A stretch of DNA of 64,000 bases. Origin: Evansella halocellulosilytica (GTDB lineage: Bacteria > Bacillota > Bacilli > Bacillales > Salisediminibacteriaceae). A model generated the notes under the pieces. It was given only the letters and a program-made list of their open reading frames with translations. It was not told the origin of the DNA and made no database searches. The number at the start of each line of letters is the position of its first letter. Within the stretch, counting starts at the first letter, position 1. The translations under genes were made by a program, and so were the position numbers. Where the stretch lies: assembly GCF_002335745.1 (NCBI RefSeq), contig NZ_NIST01000001.1, positions 1,106,300 through 1,170,299 of the forward strand. Reading direction: 5' to 3'. Shown here one piece after another: positions 7,992 to 15,429 of this stretch.

Positions 7992-8540
7992 ATGAGTATT
8001 GCTGTTATTTATGGAAGTTCAAGAGAAGGTGGGAATACGGAGCTATTAACGAAAACGGCTTTACAAGGATTGGACTATGAAGAAATCATCTTACGAGATG
8101 AAACCATTATACCGGTTAAAGATGGACGTCATGAAGATCAAGGGTTTAGTGAAGTAGATGATAATTATGATGCACTGATCTCTCGTATGATTAATCATGA
8201 CATTTTAGTTTTTGCGACTCCGATATATTGGTTTAGTATGTCAGGAACGATGAAAACATTCATTGATCGTTGGTCCCAAACGATGAGAGACGAGAAACAC
8301 CCTGAATTTAAAGAAAAGATGGCTGGTAAACAAGCATATGTGATCGCAGTTGGAGGCGATACTCCTTTATTAAAAGGACTACCTCTCATTCAACAGTTTC
8401 AATTAATCTTTCAATTTATCGGTACGACTTTCAGCGGATATATAATAGGGAAAGGAAACAGACCTGGGGAAGTTTTACAAGATCAGCAGGCAATGGCTGC
8501 AGCGGAAGGTTTACGTCAAACATTATTATCTGAGCGATAA
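7992..8540 (+). CDS. NADPH-dependent FMN reductase/flavodoxin-fold protein (YwqN-like)
   Basis: A 182-residue flavodoxin-like protein. IYGSSREGGNTELL (residues 5-18) is the FMN phosphate-binding loop, and ATPIYWFSMSG (about 75-85) is the second flavin-binding loop seen in NADPH:FMN reductases such as YwqN. RBS AGGAGGGA at 7978-7985 fits ATG 7992. The usual CxxC of the iron-sulfur subset is absent. Predicted to reduce quinones, azo compounds or flavin in the cytosol; the substrate is unknown. Monocistronic. Confidence 0.8.
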   Translation: MSIAVIYGSSREGGNTELLTKTALQGLDYEEIILRDETIIPVKDGRHEDQGFSEVDDNYDALISRMINHDILVFATPIYWFSMSGTMKTFIDRWSQTMRDEKHPEFKEKMAGKQAYVIAVGGDTPLLKGLPLIQQFQLIFQFIGTTFSGYIIGKGNRPGEVLQDQQAMAAAEGLRQTLLSER

Positions 8541-8640
8541 GAAATCATGATGCAATTCAAAAACTATTTTGTATTTTACTTAACCCAGTCCGTTCTATAT
8601 GTTTAATGTAACGAGAGATCGAAGGACGGGAGGAGAATAT

Positions 8641-9120
8641 ATGAAACGGGAAGTACGTTTTAGATTGGCTACAGAACAAGACGTTGATAAAATTGTGGAA
8701 ATGCTTGCAGATGATGTTTTAGGTCGTAAACGAGAGCGGTATGAAAAGCCTCTTCCTAACAGCTACTATCATGCATTTAAGGCGATTTCATCAGACCCTA
8801 ACAATGAATTAGTTATTGCTTATCAGGATGATGAGATAATCGGTGTTCAACAAATAACTTTTACACCTTATCTTACACATCAAGGCGGGTGGCGAGCGAC
8901 GATAGAAGGAGTAAGGATGTCGTCGTCCATACGGGGAAAAGGGATAGGCACGAAAATGATTAACTGGGCAATTGACCGTGCAAAACAACGCAACTGCCAT
9001 TTGATCCAATTAACTACAGACAAAAAGAGAAAGGACGCTCTACGGTTTTATCAAGGTTTAGGCTTTAAAGCAACGCATGAAGGGTTGAAAATGCGATTAA
9101 ATGATGAGGACGGTCAATAA
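8641..9120 (+). CDS. GNAT N-acetyltransferase
   Basis: A 159-residue GNAT protein. The acetyl-CoA pyrophosphate loop is RGKGIGTKM (about residues 101-109), and the C-terminal ALRFYQGLGFKATHEG follows the GNAT pattern. ATG 8641 is preceded by GGGAGGAG; the longer frame upstream has no SD. The motif VRMSSSIRGKGIG is typical of small PaiA/YhbS-like acetyltransferases. Acceptor unknown. Confidence 0.8.
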   Translation: MKREVRFRLATEQDVDKIVEMLADDVLGRKRERYEKPLPNSYYHAFKAISSDPNNELVIAYQDDEIIGVQQITFTPYLTHQGGWRATIEGVRMSSSIRGKGIGTKMINWAIDRAKQRNCHLIQLTTDKKRKDALRFYQGLGFKATHEGLKMRLNDEDGQ

Positions 9121-9139
9121 CGGATAGTAGAGGCTCGGT

Positions 9140-9300
9140 TAATTAGAATGATTATAGTTAGCGGATAAAACGTAATTTTTGCAGGATAAAACCTGATTTT
9201 TCATGGATAAAACTGATTTTTTACAGGATAAACAGCAAAATTTCACGAATAAAACGATATTTTTACAGGATAAAACGAATGTTTCACGTATAAACAGATG
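9140..9300. repeat. 21-bp-period GGATAAA repeat, copy 2
   Basis: Seven units starting GGATAAA, GAATAAA or GTATAAA follow the head TTATAGTTAGC from 9163 at 21-bp steps. It is the longest copy in the window. Because 21 is a multiple of three, the minus strand shows a spurious ORF with a seven-residue repeat. Confidence 0.8.
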
Positions 9301-9420
9301 ATGAGGCCTAGACATCGAGAATATGAACGAAGAGAAAGGTCGCACTTATGTCTATCGGTGAAATTGAGTGTGTTTTTCAGTCATCAACATGATATGTTAT
9401 ACAAAAGGGGGTGTCTTCGT

Positions 9421-10251
9421 ATGAACGATGATCAAATTCAGGATCAATTATGTGCTGATTGTGAGAAATGTTTTGGTTTATGTTGTGTCGCTTTGCCTTA
9501 TGCAAAATCTGCTGACTTTGCTTTTAATAAAGACGCGGGAACTCCTTGTACAAATCTGCAGTCAAATAATCGTTGTAGTATTCATCAAAACCTGAGAAGC
9601 GATGGGTTTCGCGGATGTGCAGTATATGAATGTTTTGGTGCAGGGCAAAAGGTATCTCAAGTCACTTATGATGGATCTGATTGGCGAGAAGACCCTATGC
9701 TAGCAAAGGAAATGTTTGATGTGTTTCCAGTGATGCAGCAGCTTTATGAAATGCTTTATTATATAAATGAAGCAGTCCAGTTAGATGAGGCTAAGTCTCT
9801 CCATCAAGATTTACAGAATGCATATGAAAAAACAGTCAAACTCACAAATCTAAGTCCTCAATCTATTTTAGAAATTGATATACCGGTTCATAGAGAGGAA
9901 GTAAATCATTTACTTCTGCAAACAAGTGAATTAATACGAAAAAGAGTGATAAAGAAGAACAGGAGTCTAATGAAAATAGGTAGGGGAACTGACTTAATCG
10001 GGGCAAAACTAAAAGGAGCCAACCTTCGTGGAGCAAACTTAAGAGGTGCCTTTTTAATTTCAGCCGACCTTAGGGGCGCTGATCTAAGGTCTGCTGACTT
10101 TATAGGAGCCGACTTGAGGGATGCGGATTTAAGAGGAGCTAATTTGCAAGGCAGTATTTTTCTAACGGAAGCACAATTAAACTCGGCAGTGGGGGATACA
10201 AACACGAAATTGCCACCTACTTTTACGCTGCCTGAACATTGGAATGGTTAA
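9421..10251 (+). CDS. Cys-rich N-terminal plus pentapeptide-repeat protein
   Basis: A 276-residue protein. The first 80 residues hold nine cysteines (CADCEKCFGLCC, CTNLQSNNRC, GCAVYEC) that look like a metal or iron-sulfur module of the YkgJ type. Residues about 190-250 are pentapeptide repeats of the A(D/N)LRG type, forming a right-handed quadrilateral beta helix. ATG 9421 follows GGGGGTG; the longer open frame upstream runs into repeat DNA. Some pentapeptide-repeat proteins protect gyrase, but the cysteine module is not part of Qnr proteins, so the role here is open. Confidence 0.7.
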   Translation: MNDDQIQDQLCADCEKCFGLCCVALPYAKSADFAFNKDAGTPCTNLQSNNRCSIHQNLRSDGFRGCAVYECFGAGQKVSQVTYDGSDWREDPMLAKEMFDVFPVMQQLYEMLYYINEAVQLDEAKSLHQDLQNAYEKTVKLTNLSPQSILEIDIPVHREEVNHLLLQTSELIRKRVIKKNRSLMKIGRGTDLIGAKLKGANLRGANLRGAFLISADLRGADLRSADFIGADLRDADLRGANLQGSIFLTEAQLNSAVGDTNTKLPPTFTLPEHWNG

Positions 10252-10259
10252 CGTGTAAA

Positions 10260-10290
10260 ACATCTCTGATACTGCAGAGGTGTATTTCTT
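10260..10290 (+). terminator. probable terminator after the pentapeptide-repeat gene
   Basis: ACATCTCTG (10260-10268) pairs with CAGAGGTGT (10274-10282), nine base pairs including one G-U. It is followed by ATTTCTTT and lies 9 bp after the stop codon. Confidence 0.55.
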
Positions 10291-10445
10291 TGTGCTCTTT
10301 TGTGAAAGCGTCGTGGATTTCAATAGCCATTTCTTGAGTTTGATTACGATTTAAAAACGACAGGTCATTCAGCTAATTACAGGAGATGACGTCTCATAAA
10401 AAGAATAATAGAGTATAACGATCCGTAATAAAGGGGGAATCTTAT

Positions 10446-10979
10446 ATGCTTTTTCAAAATGGTCATTTATCGGTTCGAACATTAAAGAGAGAAGATAATC
10501 AATTACTTGCAAAATGGCTTTCTGACCAAAAGGTACTTAAATATTATGAAGGTCGAGACAATCCTTTTGACCTCGAAAAAGTAAACGAAACGTTTTATTA
10601 TCGTAACGATGACGTAACTGGCTGTTTAGTAAAATATAATAGAGAGCCAATTGGCTACATTCAATACTATTCATTAGATAAAGAGACTAGAAAGACTTAT
10701 GGATATGATGAAACAGGAACGATTTATGGAATAGACCAATTCATCGGTGAAGTCGATTATTGGAATAAAGGGATTGGCCAGCTACTTGTAACATCAATGG
10801 TTGACTATTTAGTAAATGTTCATCAAGCAGAAAAAGTCGTTATGGACCCGCAAACGTGGAACGAAAGAGCGATCCGCTGCTATGAAAAGTGTGGGTTTGA
10901 AAAGGTGAAAATGTTGCCAGAGCACGAGTATCATGAGGGGAAATATCGTGACTGCTGGCTGCTTGAAAACAGAGCGTGA
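10446..10979 (+). CDS. AAC(6')-like acetyltransferase
   Basis: A 177-residue GNAT of the aminoglycoside 6'-N-acetyltransferase type (Acetyltransf_8). It has YGIDQFIGE, YWNKGIGQLL (acetyl-CoA loop), VVMDPQTWNERAIRCYEKCGF and a C-terminal HEGKYRDCWL, all in the order of AAC(6') enzymes. ATG 10446 follows AAAGGGGG. Predicted to acetylate the 6' amine of aminoglycosides; chromosomal relatives may have other acceptors. It stands alone, with no integron or transposon sequences nearby. This enzyme and the kinase at 1861 are the two antibiotic-modifying-type enzymes in the window. Confidence 0.75.
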   Translation: MLFQNGHLSVRTLKREDNQLLAKWLSDQKVLKYYEGRDNPFDLEKVNETFYYRNDDVTGCLVKYNREPIGYIQYYSLDKETRKTYGYDETGTIYGIDQFIGEVDYWNKGIGQLLVTSMVDYLVNVHQAEKVVMDPQTWNERAIRCYEKCGFEKVKMLPEHEYHEGKYRDCWLLENRA

Positions 10980-11029
10980 ATTGGCTGTAAAATATACATG
11001 GTGAAGGGTAGCGCTATAGGATAGTAGAG

Positions 11030-11160
11030 ATTCGGTTATTTAGAATGATTCTAGTTAGCGGATAAAACCTGATTATTTATGGATAAAACGGATTTATTAC
11101 AGGATAAACAGTAAAATTTCACGAATAAAACGATATTTTTATAGGATAAATTGAAAATTC
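11030..11160. repeat. 21-bp-period GGATAAA repeat, copy 3
   Basis: The head TTCTAGTTAGC is followed by five units (GGATAAAAC, GGATAAAAC, GGATAAACAG, GAATAAAAC, GGATAAATTG) at exact 21-bp spacing from about 11058. It opens a 600-bp gene-free stretch (10980-11581) made mostly of three different repeats. Confidence 0.8.
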
Positions 11161-11281
11161 CAATCTAGCTGAATTGATACGGAAAAAGCTGCCATCTTGG
11201 TAAATATGAACCTAGTGTGCTGTATTACCCAATTCCGCACCGTCGAATCGTTTTCGTTGATTCATATTGTTTTAGCATATG

Positions 11282-11475
11282 TTTGGCGGCCATTGGATCC
11301 CTTATTTACTAAAAAACTGTTGTTTTTATGACTTTGTCGGACACCAGTTCCGTTATCCATCCGTAATAATCCTAAAGTGGAGGCGATTTAGGCAAATAAA
11401 GAACCTGGTGTCCTCTTACACATTGTAAAACATGATTTTGTCACAATTAAGGTACCTGATGTCCGCATTCGGTCG
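11282..11475. repeat. GGACAT/CCGTTAT mosaic repeat, copy 1
   Basis: Units like GGCGGCCATTGGATCC (about 11284) and GTCGGACACCAGTTCCGTTA (about 11337) run on the plus strand. Two complementary-strand units, GAACCTGGTGTCC (about 11402) and GTACCTGATGTCCGC (about 11452), follow. The same two-forward, two-reverse layout recurs near 23060, 25190 and 30515. Confidence 0.55.
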
Positions 11476-11504
11476 TATAACATCCGAGGTCTTTCGTGAC
11501 TAAA

Positions 11505-11575
11505 AGACTTTCAAAAGTGCATAAGACACTCTCGGAAAGCACAATCTGTTTGCTGAGAATCTTCTGCAGTTCTCT
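11505..11575. repeat. TTGCTGAGAAT dispersed repeat, degraded copy
   Basis: Shares the block GCACAATCTGTTTGCTGAGAA with the better-preserved copies at 15255, 44105 and 62188, where the equivalent is AATTCGCTTGCTGAGAAT. It is immediately downstream of the Lrp gene on its own strand. Confidence 0.45.
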
Positions 11576-11581
11576 TATCCA

Positions 11582-12004
11582 TCAGCTAATCGGCTTTTGA
11601 ACGACAGGAGATGAAAGTCGGATTAAGGTAGAGGGATGCCCGTATAACATCGATGCATCAATGAATACCTCAAGAGACTGTACATTATTCGTCACGACTT
11701 TAATTAAAAAATTGTATTGTCCGGCTAAACGATGACATTCGATGACATCTGGATGCTCCTTGCAGAACGTAACAAACTGCTTACATTTTGTATTGTCATA
11801 TAAAATGAATGCCATGACAGGTTTATCGATATTGTCCGGATTGACCGTTGCTCTGTAGCCATCAATTACCTTCTTTTCCTCAAGCTTTTTCACTCTTTCA
11901 TTTACAGCAGGATTGGATAAGCCAACCTTTTTTCCTAACTCAGTAAATGATACGCGAGCATTTTCTTGCAAATGCAGTAGAATACTTTTATCAATTTCAT
12001 CCAT
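11582..12004 (-). CDS. Lrp/AsnC family transcriptional regulator
   Basis: A 140-residue regulator. The N-terminal HTH (MDEIDKSILLHLQENARVSF, then LGKKVGLSNPAVNERVKKLE) is classic AsnC. The C-terminal RAM domain carries the GQYNFLIKV segment that binds effector at dimer interfaces. ATG 12004 is preceded by AAAGGAGGG; the longer open frame upstream reads into the divergent promoter region. It is transcribed away from DUF1272-isochorismatase (12154-12927) with only 149 bp between starts, so it probably controls that pair and itself. The effector is unknown, likely an amino acid. Confidence 0.85.
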   Translation of the reverse strand: MDEIDKSILLHLQENARVSFTELGKKVGLSNPAVNERVKKLEEKKVIDGYRATVNPDNIDKPVMAFILYDNTKCKQFVTFCKEHPDVIECHRLAGQYNFLIKVVTNNVQSLEVFIDASMLYGHPSTLIRLSSPVVQKPIS

Positions 12005-12153
12005 TGATTTCGACCCTCCTTTAAAAATAAAAGTAATTGAATAGAAAAACGAAAAAATAAAAAGAAAATAGTTAAAATTACAATAATATAAGTATGTGAA
12101 TATCACAATACACCAACTAAAATAAAGATAAATAATAGAAGTGGGGGATATTG

Positions 12154-12357
12154 ATGCCTTTGGAAATGAAAGACGAGTGTGAAAGATGTACGAAACCACT
12201 TTTTTATCATTCTACCGCATATATTTGCAGTCATGGGTGTACGTTCTGCAGTAAATGTTCTGAAGAGATGGATTATATTTGTCCGAACTGTCGTGGAGAA
12301 CTCGTCATGCGACCTAGAAGCGGAGGAGATCCATTAAGCTGCTCAATTTATTCATAA
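12154..12357 (+). CDS. DUF1272 zinc-ribbon-like protein
   Basis: A 67-residue protein with four CxxC/CxC-type pairs (CERC, CSHGCTFC, CSKC, CPNC), matching DUF1272, a small RING- or zinc-ribbon-like family found in many bacteria. ATG 12154 follows GTGGGGGA. It begins an operon with the isochorismatase-like gene 13 bp downstream. The molecular role is unknown; the cysteine layout implies two zinc sites. Confidence 0.8.
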   Translation: MPLEMKDECERCTKPLFYHSTAYICSHGCTFCSKCSEEMDYICPNCRGELVMRPRSGGDPLSCSIYS

Positions 12358-12369
12358 GGAGAATAAGTG

Positions 12370-12927
12370 ATGGAGAAAATGGCTTTACTCATTGTAGATG
12401 TACAAAAAGCGTTTGATGATCGGAAATGGGGAAAACGCAACAATCCCGATGCCGAAGAAAACATAAGCATAATATTGAAAGCTTGGAGAGAAAAAGGCTT
12501 GCCAGTGATTTTTATTAAACACTTATCTGATGATCCTGATTCTCTCTTTTATCCTGAGAATGTAGGGTTTGATATAAAAGACATCGTTCAACCAATCGAT
12601 GAAGAGGTTATTATAACAAAGAAAGTGAACAGCAGCTTTATTGGTACAAACTTAGAAGAACGATTAAAAGTGAATGAAATTACCACAGTCGTGATTACAG
12701 GTTTAACGACACCACATTGTATTTCGACAACGACGAGAATGAGTGGTAATTTAGGCTTTAAAACCATATTAATCTCTGATGCAACAGCAGCGTTCAGCTT
12801 GGAAGGTCATCACGATAAACATTACGATGCTGACACGGTACATGAGGTAACATTAGCTACGTTGCACGATGAATTTGCGACAATACTGACAACCGACCAG
12901 CTGCTAAACGAAATATATCCTTTTTAA
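12370..12927 (+). CDS. isochorismatase-family cysteine hydrolase
   Basis: A 185-residue cytosolic hydrolase. The catalytic triad is visible as D10 in LIVDVQKAF, K84/K85 in TKKVNSSF and C117 in GLTTPHCIST, with the cis-peptide neighbourhood VITGLTT. These match the nicotinamidase/isochorismatase-like superfamily. RBS AAGGAG supports ATG 12370. It is co-transcribed with DUF1272 and probably regulated by the divergent Lrp. The substrate is likely an amide or carbamoyl compound. Confidence 0.85.
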   Translation: MEKMALLIVDVQKAFDDRKWGKRNNPDAEENISIILKAWREKGLPVIFIKHLSDDPDSLFYPENVGFDIKDIVQPIDEEVIITKKVNSSFIGTNLEERLKVNEITTVVITGLTTPHCISTTTRMSGNLGFKTILISDATAAFSLEGHHDKHYDADTVHEVTLATLHDEFATILTTDQLLNEIYPF

Positions 12928-13014
12928 AAGCTGTCCAACACAGTTTTTTACCAAATGGAAAAATATTATAACGCGTATGTAGATTTATAAAACTTTGTAA
13001 AAAAGGAGGAGAAA

Positions 13015-13122
13015 ATGAAATCTATTAAAATGCCTTTCCTAATTTTCGTTTTGTTTTTATCGTTAGGGCTAATCGGGTACTTCGGATTTATGTACTTCAT
13101 ACGTACATTTCCGTTTAATTAA
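13015..13122 (+). CDS. 35-aa single-pass membrane peptide
   Basis: ATG 13015 is preceded by a perfect AAAAAGGAGGAG. The product starts MKSIKMPFLIF, contains one hydrophobic helix of about 22 residues and ends RTFPFN. The optimal SD and clean membrane-peptide composition support a real small gene below usual size cut-offs. Function unknown. It ends 45 bp before the 42-bp tandem array. Confidence 0.55.
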   Translation: MKSIKMPFLIFVLFLSLGLIGYFGFMYFIRTFPFN

Positions 13123-13168
13123 CAGAACCTAGTAAAATCCTGTTTAAGTAGAAAAAAGATGAAGAGTT

Positions 13169-13436
13169 GTTGCGCCAAAACCAGGGGAAGTTGCGTCCAA
13201 ACGCTGAGTCGTTGCGCCAAAACCAGGGGAAGTTGCGTCTAAACGAAGAGTTGTTGCGCCAAAACCAGGGGAAGTTGCGTCCAAACGCTGAGTCGTTGCG
13301 CCAAAACCAGGGGAAGTTGCGTCTAAACGAAGAGTTGTTGCGCCAAAACCAGGGGAAGTTGCGTCCAAACGCTGAGTTGTTGCGCCAAAACCAGGGGAAG
13401 TTGCGTCCAAACGCTGAGTCGTTGCGCCAAAACCAT
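13169..13436. repeat. 42-bp tandem array made of alternating 21-bp units
   Basis: Six complete 42-bp units start at 13169, 13211, 13253, 13295, 13337 and 13379, with a partial seventh at 13421. Each is a pair of 21-bp halves, GTTGCGCCAAAACCAGGGGA plus one base and GTTGCGTCCAAACGCTGAGTC or GTTGCGTCTAAACGAAGAGTT. Copies are nearly identical, so the array is young or homogenised. It is open in several frames on both strands simply because 21 is divisible by three. It lies just before the ArsR promoter. Confidence 0.9.
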
Positions 13437-13491
13437 AATTCAGCGAACAACTTACTAAATGAAGTAGAGACAAGTAGATTGTGCTTTGTCC

Positions 13492-13570
13492 ATTACCATT
13501 GGTAATCAATTATTTAATCAAATGGTTGATTAACACTGCTCCTTCGTTTATACTTAACCACATGGTTAAG
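13492..13570 (+). promoter_or_regulatory. ArsR promoter with three palindromic operators; leaderless start
   Basis: A sigma-A promoter TTGATT (13526-13531), 17-bp spacer, TATACT (13549-13554) puts the transcription start at or within a base or two of ATG 13562. Three palindromes overlap it: ATTACCA-T-TGGTAAT (13492-13506), TTAATCAA-ATGG-TTGATTAA (13514-13533, covering the -35) and CTTAACCA-CA-TGGTTAAG (13553-13570, covering the start codon). These are likely autorepression sites for the ArsR protein. Confidence 0.65.
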
Positions 13571-13903
13571 CAAAATGATGATCAATTAAGCCTTATTTTT
13601 CATGCATTAGCTGATCCGACGAGAAGAGAAATGGTTCAGCTTATTTCCTCAAAAGAATGTTCAGTCTCAGAACTTGCAGAACCTTTTGATATGTCTTTAG
13701 CAGCTGTGTCAAAGCACATTAAAGTGTTAGAAAAGGCACGGTTACTTGAGAAAACGAAGGAAGGCAGGCAGCAAACGTGCCGTTTGAATGCGGACTCGCT
13801 GTCACTGGCAACAGAATGGCTTCATTTTTATGAACGTTTTTGGAATAAACAATTTGATGTCCTTGAACGTGAACTACTTCGAGCGAAAAAGGAGGAACAT
13901 TAA
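13562..13903 (+). CDS. ArsR-family winged-helix repressor
   Basis: A 113-residue ArsR-type regulator with FHALADPTRREMV near the N-terminus and the recognition helix region MSLAAVSKHIKVLEKA. Metal-binding cysteine pairs of classic ArsR are missing, as is usual in the ArsR-SRPBCC class. There is no SD before ATG 13562, and the promoter places the transcript start at the ATG, so it should be translated from a leaderless mRNA. The SRPBCC gene follows 48 bp downstream in the same operon. Ligand unknown. Confidence 0.8.
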   Translation: MVKQNDDQLSLIFHALADPTRREMVQLISSKECSVSELAEPFDMSLAAVSKHIKVLEKARLLEKTKEGRQQTCRLNADSLSLATEWLHFYERFWNKQFDVLERELLRAKKEEH

Positions 13904-13951
13904 TCACTGCTTACTAATTTGAAGCCAATTTCGATGAAAAGGATGGTAATA

Positions 13952-14461
13952 ATGAGTGGTTATTCAACGACGACATTAAAAATGACACGTCGGTTTGATG
14001 TGGAACGTGAAAGAGTATTTGATGCGTGGTTAAACCCGGAAATGATGAGAAAGTGGTTGTTTACGATGGAAGCAACAAACAAAGTAGCAAAAAATGATCC
14101 ACGTGTTGGCGGAACGTGGGAAATTGTCGACCATCGAGATGGGAAAGATTACAGAGCGATTGGAGAATATCATGAAATTGATCGTCCTCATAAACTCGTG
14201 TTTACATTTAAGATGCCGCAGTTTAGTGATACCGTCGACGAAATTACCGTTCTGTTTGAAAGAGCTGATAGCGGATGTGAAATGACATTTACCCAGAAGA
14301 TCGTTGTTCCCCATGAAGAGAATTGGACAGAAGCTGATATCGAAAAAGCGCTAAGTGAATTCCACGATGGGTCTGAACATGGCTGGAACTTAATGTTTAA
14401 AGGACTGAAACAGCTAGTCGAAACAGGCAAAATCCAGTATGATGAAATGAATGAGAAATAA
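13952..14461 (+). CDS. SRPBCC (AHSA1-like) domain protein
   Basis: A 169-residue single-domain START/Bet v1-like protein. The N-terminal FDVERERVFDAWLNPEMMRKW and the later FHDGSEHGWNLMFKGLKQL are the hallmarks of AHSA1/SRPBCC family members paired with ArsR repressors. ATG 13952 has an AAAAGGA site about seven bases upstream; the longer frame has none. SRPBCC domains bind hydrophobic ligands, so the pair may sense and buffer a small molecule. The ligand is unknown. Confidence 0.8.
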   Translation: MSGYSTTTLKMTRRFDVERERVFDAWLNPEMMRKWLFTMEATNKVAKNDPRVGGTWEIVDHRDGKDYRAIGEYHEIDRPHKLVFTFKMPQFSDTVDEITVLFERADSGCEMTFTQKIVVPHEENWTEADIEKALSEFHDGSEHGWNLMFKGLKQLVETGKIQYDEMNEK

Positions 14462-14475
14462 TGTGTGCAAACCGT

Positions 14476-14503
14476 GAGAGCCTGGATGACCAGGCTCTTT
14501 CAC
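14476..14503 (+). terminator. rho-independent terminator after the SRPBCC gene
   Basis: GAGCCTGG (14478-14485) pairs perfectly with CCAGGCTC (14490-14497) around a four-base ATGA loop, followed by TTT and extended by outer GTGA/TCAC. It lies between convergent genes and just touches the stop codon of the minus-strand gene. Confidence 0.7.
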
Positions 14504-14685
14504 ATGTCTTCGATTTTTCTTAACTGAAAATAGTTACTTAAAGCGCCGAGAACCCCAGTAATCGTAAATAAGTACGTTATTATTGGATGTGGTGAGAGCG
14601 TTTCGTTAAAAAGGTAAAAGATTCCTAAACAAAATAATGCAATACTAGCAATAAGACCGATTAAAATCCTCGTTTTCTTAGACAT
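14500..14685 (-). CDS. small two-TM membrane protein
   Basis: A 61-residue protein with two hydrophobic helices (about residues 7-26 and 35-52) separated by a short HPII-containing turn, and a charged C-terminus RKIEDM. AAAGGAGGAACGAT gives ATG 14685 a textbook SD. Unknown family. It follows the GNAT gene at 14711 by 25 bp, so the two probably form one transcription unit. Confidence 0.55.
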   Translation of the reverse strand: MSKKTRILIGLIASIALFCLGIFYLFNETLSPHPIITYLFTITGVLGALSNYFQLRKIEDM

Positions 14686-14710
14686 ATCGTTCCTCCTTTT
14701 TCATGCTAGT

Positions 14711-15181
14711 TTATAATTTTCTTTTAAATAAAACACGATCTTCATTAGGTCCATCATAATTAGGGAAAACAGAAATTCCATCAACTTCTTTTGTTCCATC
14801 TTCAATTTCAAACCCTAGATTCGTATGAAAAGCAATCGATTTTTTATTTACAGGTGAAGTAATGGCACGGACAAGTTTTATACCATTCTTTTGCGCTAGG
14901 CTAAAAAATGTATGATAAAGAGTCATTCCGATATTATTCCTGCGATATTCAGGGTGGACTCCAACAAAATGAATATATCCTTCATCGACTTGAGATGGAG
15001 AAAATAAACCGATTAAAAAACCTACTACTTGATCCCCTTTTTCAACAATAAAGCTTGTATTTTTGAAATGAACAAAAAATAGTTTTGGTAACATATGGGA
15101 CATTTGCCTTCCACCCCACCATTCGTTAATGAGAGGGGAGATAAGATCGTAATCAGAACTTTTAATATGCCGTATATTCAC
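14711..15181 (-). CDS. GNAT N-acetyltransferase
   Basis: A 156-residue GNAT. VGVHPEYRRNNIGMTLY is the acetyl-CoA-binding motif A and SIAFHTNLGFEIEDG the following motif B. Start GTG 15181 is preceded by TAGGAGG at suitable spacing; the ATG two bases upstream is out of frame. It contains an unusual tryptophan pair (NEWWGGRQM) near residue 20. Acceptor unknown. The downstream neighbour is the two-TM gene at 14500. Confidence 0.8.
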   Translation of the reverse strand: MNIRHIKSSDYDLISPLINEWWGGRQMSHMLPKLFFVHFKNTSFIVEKGDQVVGFLIGLFSPSQVDEGYIHFVGVHPEYRRNNIGMTLYHTFFSLAQKNGIKLVRAITSPVNKKSIAFHTNLGFEIEDGTKEVDGISVFPNYDGPNEDRVLFKRKL

Positions 15182-15254
15182 ATATCATTCCTCCTAATTA
15201 AAAAGTTCGTACTACTTTATACTAACAGGATTTATAAAACTTATAGATAATCGT

Positions 15255-15345
15255 ATAACTACAACTGAGGCTTGCACGAAAGTAAGAAACCACGGTTCGC
15301 TTGCTGAGAATCTCATGTTTTGTTTAACATTCTCGATCAACAAGG
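15255..15345. repeat. TTGCTGAGAAT dispersed repeat copy
   Basis: A roughly 90-bp element starting CGTATAACTACAACTGAGG, with the core GTTCGCTTGCTGAGAATCTC and end TTTTGTTTAACATTCTCG. Close relatives are at 44105-44205 and 62188-62285, and a degraded one at 11505. It contains no ORF. Confidence 0.6.
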
Positions 15346-15377
15346 GTATGACCTTCATTTTCAAAAAAAGTGAAGGT

Positions 15378-15416
15378 AAAAAACCTTAGAAGGAATAGTC
15401 ATTATTCCTCCTAAGG
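15378..15416 (-). terminator. rho-independent terminator of the flotillin gene
   Basis: On the minus strand CCTTAG plus AGGAATAAT pairs back to ATTATTCCT-type sequence and CTAAGG (15384-15416), with a short loop and six T residues at 15383-15378. It lies 14 bp after the flotillin stop. Confidence 0.75.
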
Positions 15417-15429
15417 CTTTGTCTTTTCC

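Noticed and set aside
9139-9345. 68-residue minus-strand ORF with a seven-residue repeat
   Set aside because: It is a reading of the GGATAAA repeat, with no SD.
13169-13436. Possible CRISPR array
   Set aside because: Units are contiguous and both halves repeat; there are no unique spacers and no cas genes.
13115-13509. Long ORFs on both strands across the 42-bp array
   Set aside because: All arise because the 21-bp period keeps frames open; no SD, and the encoded proteins are pure repeats.
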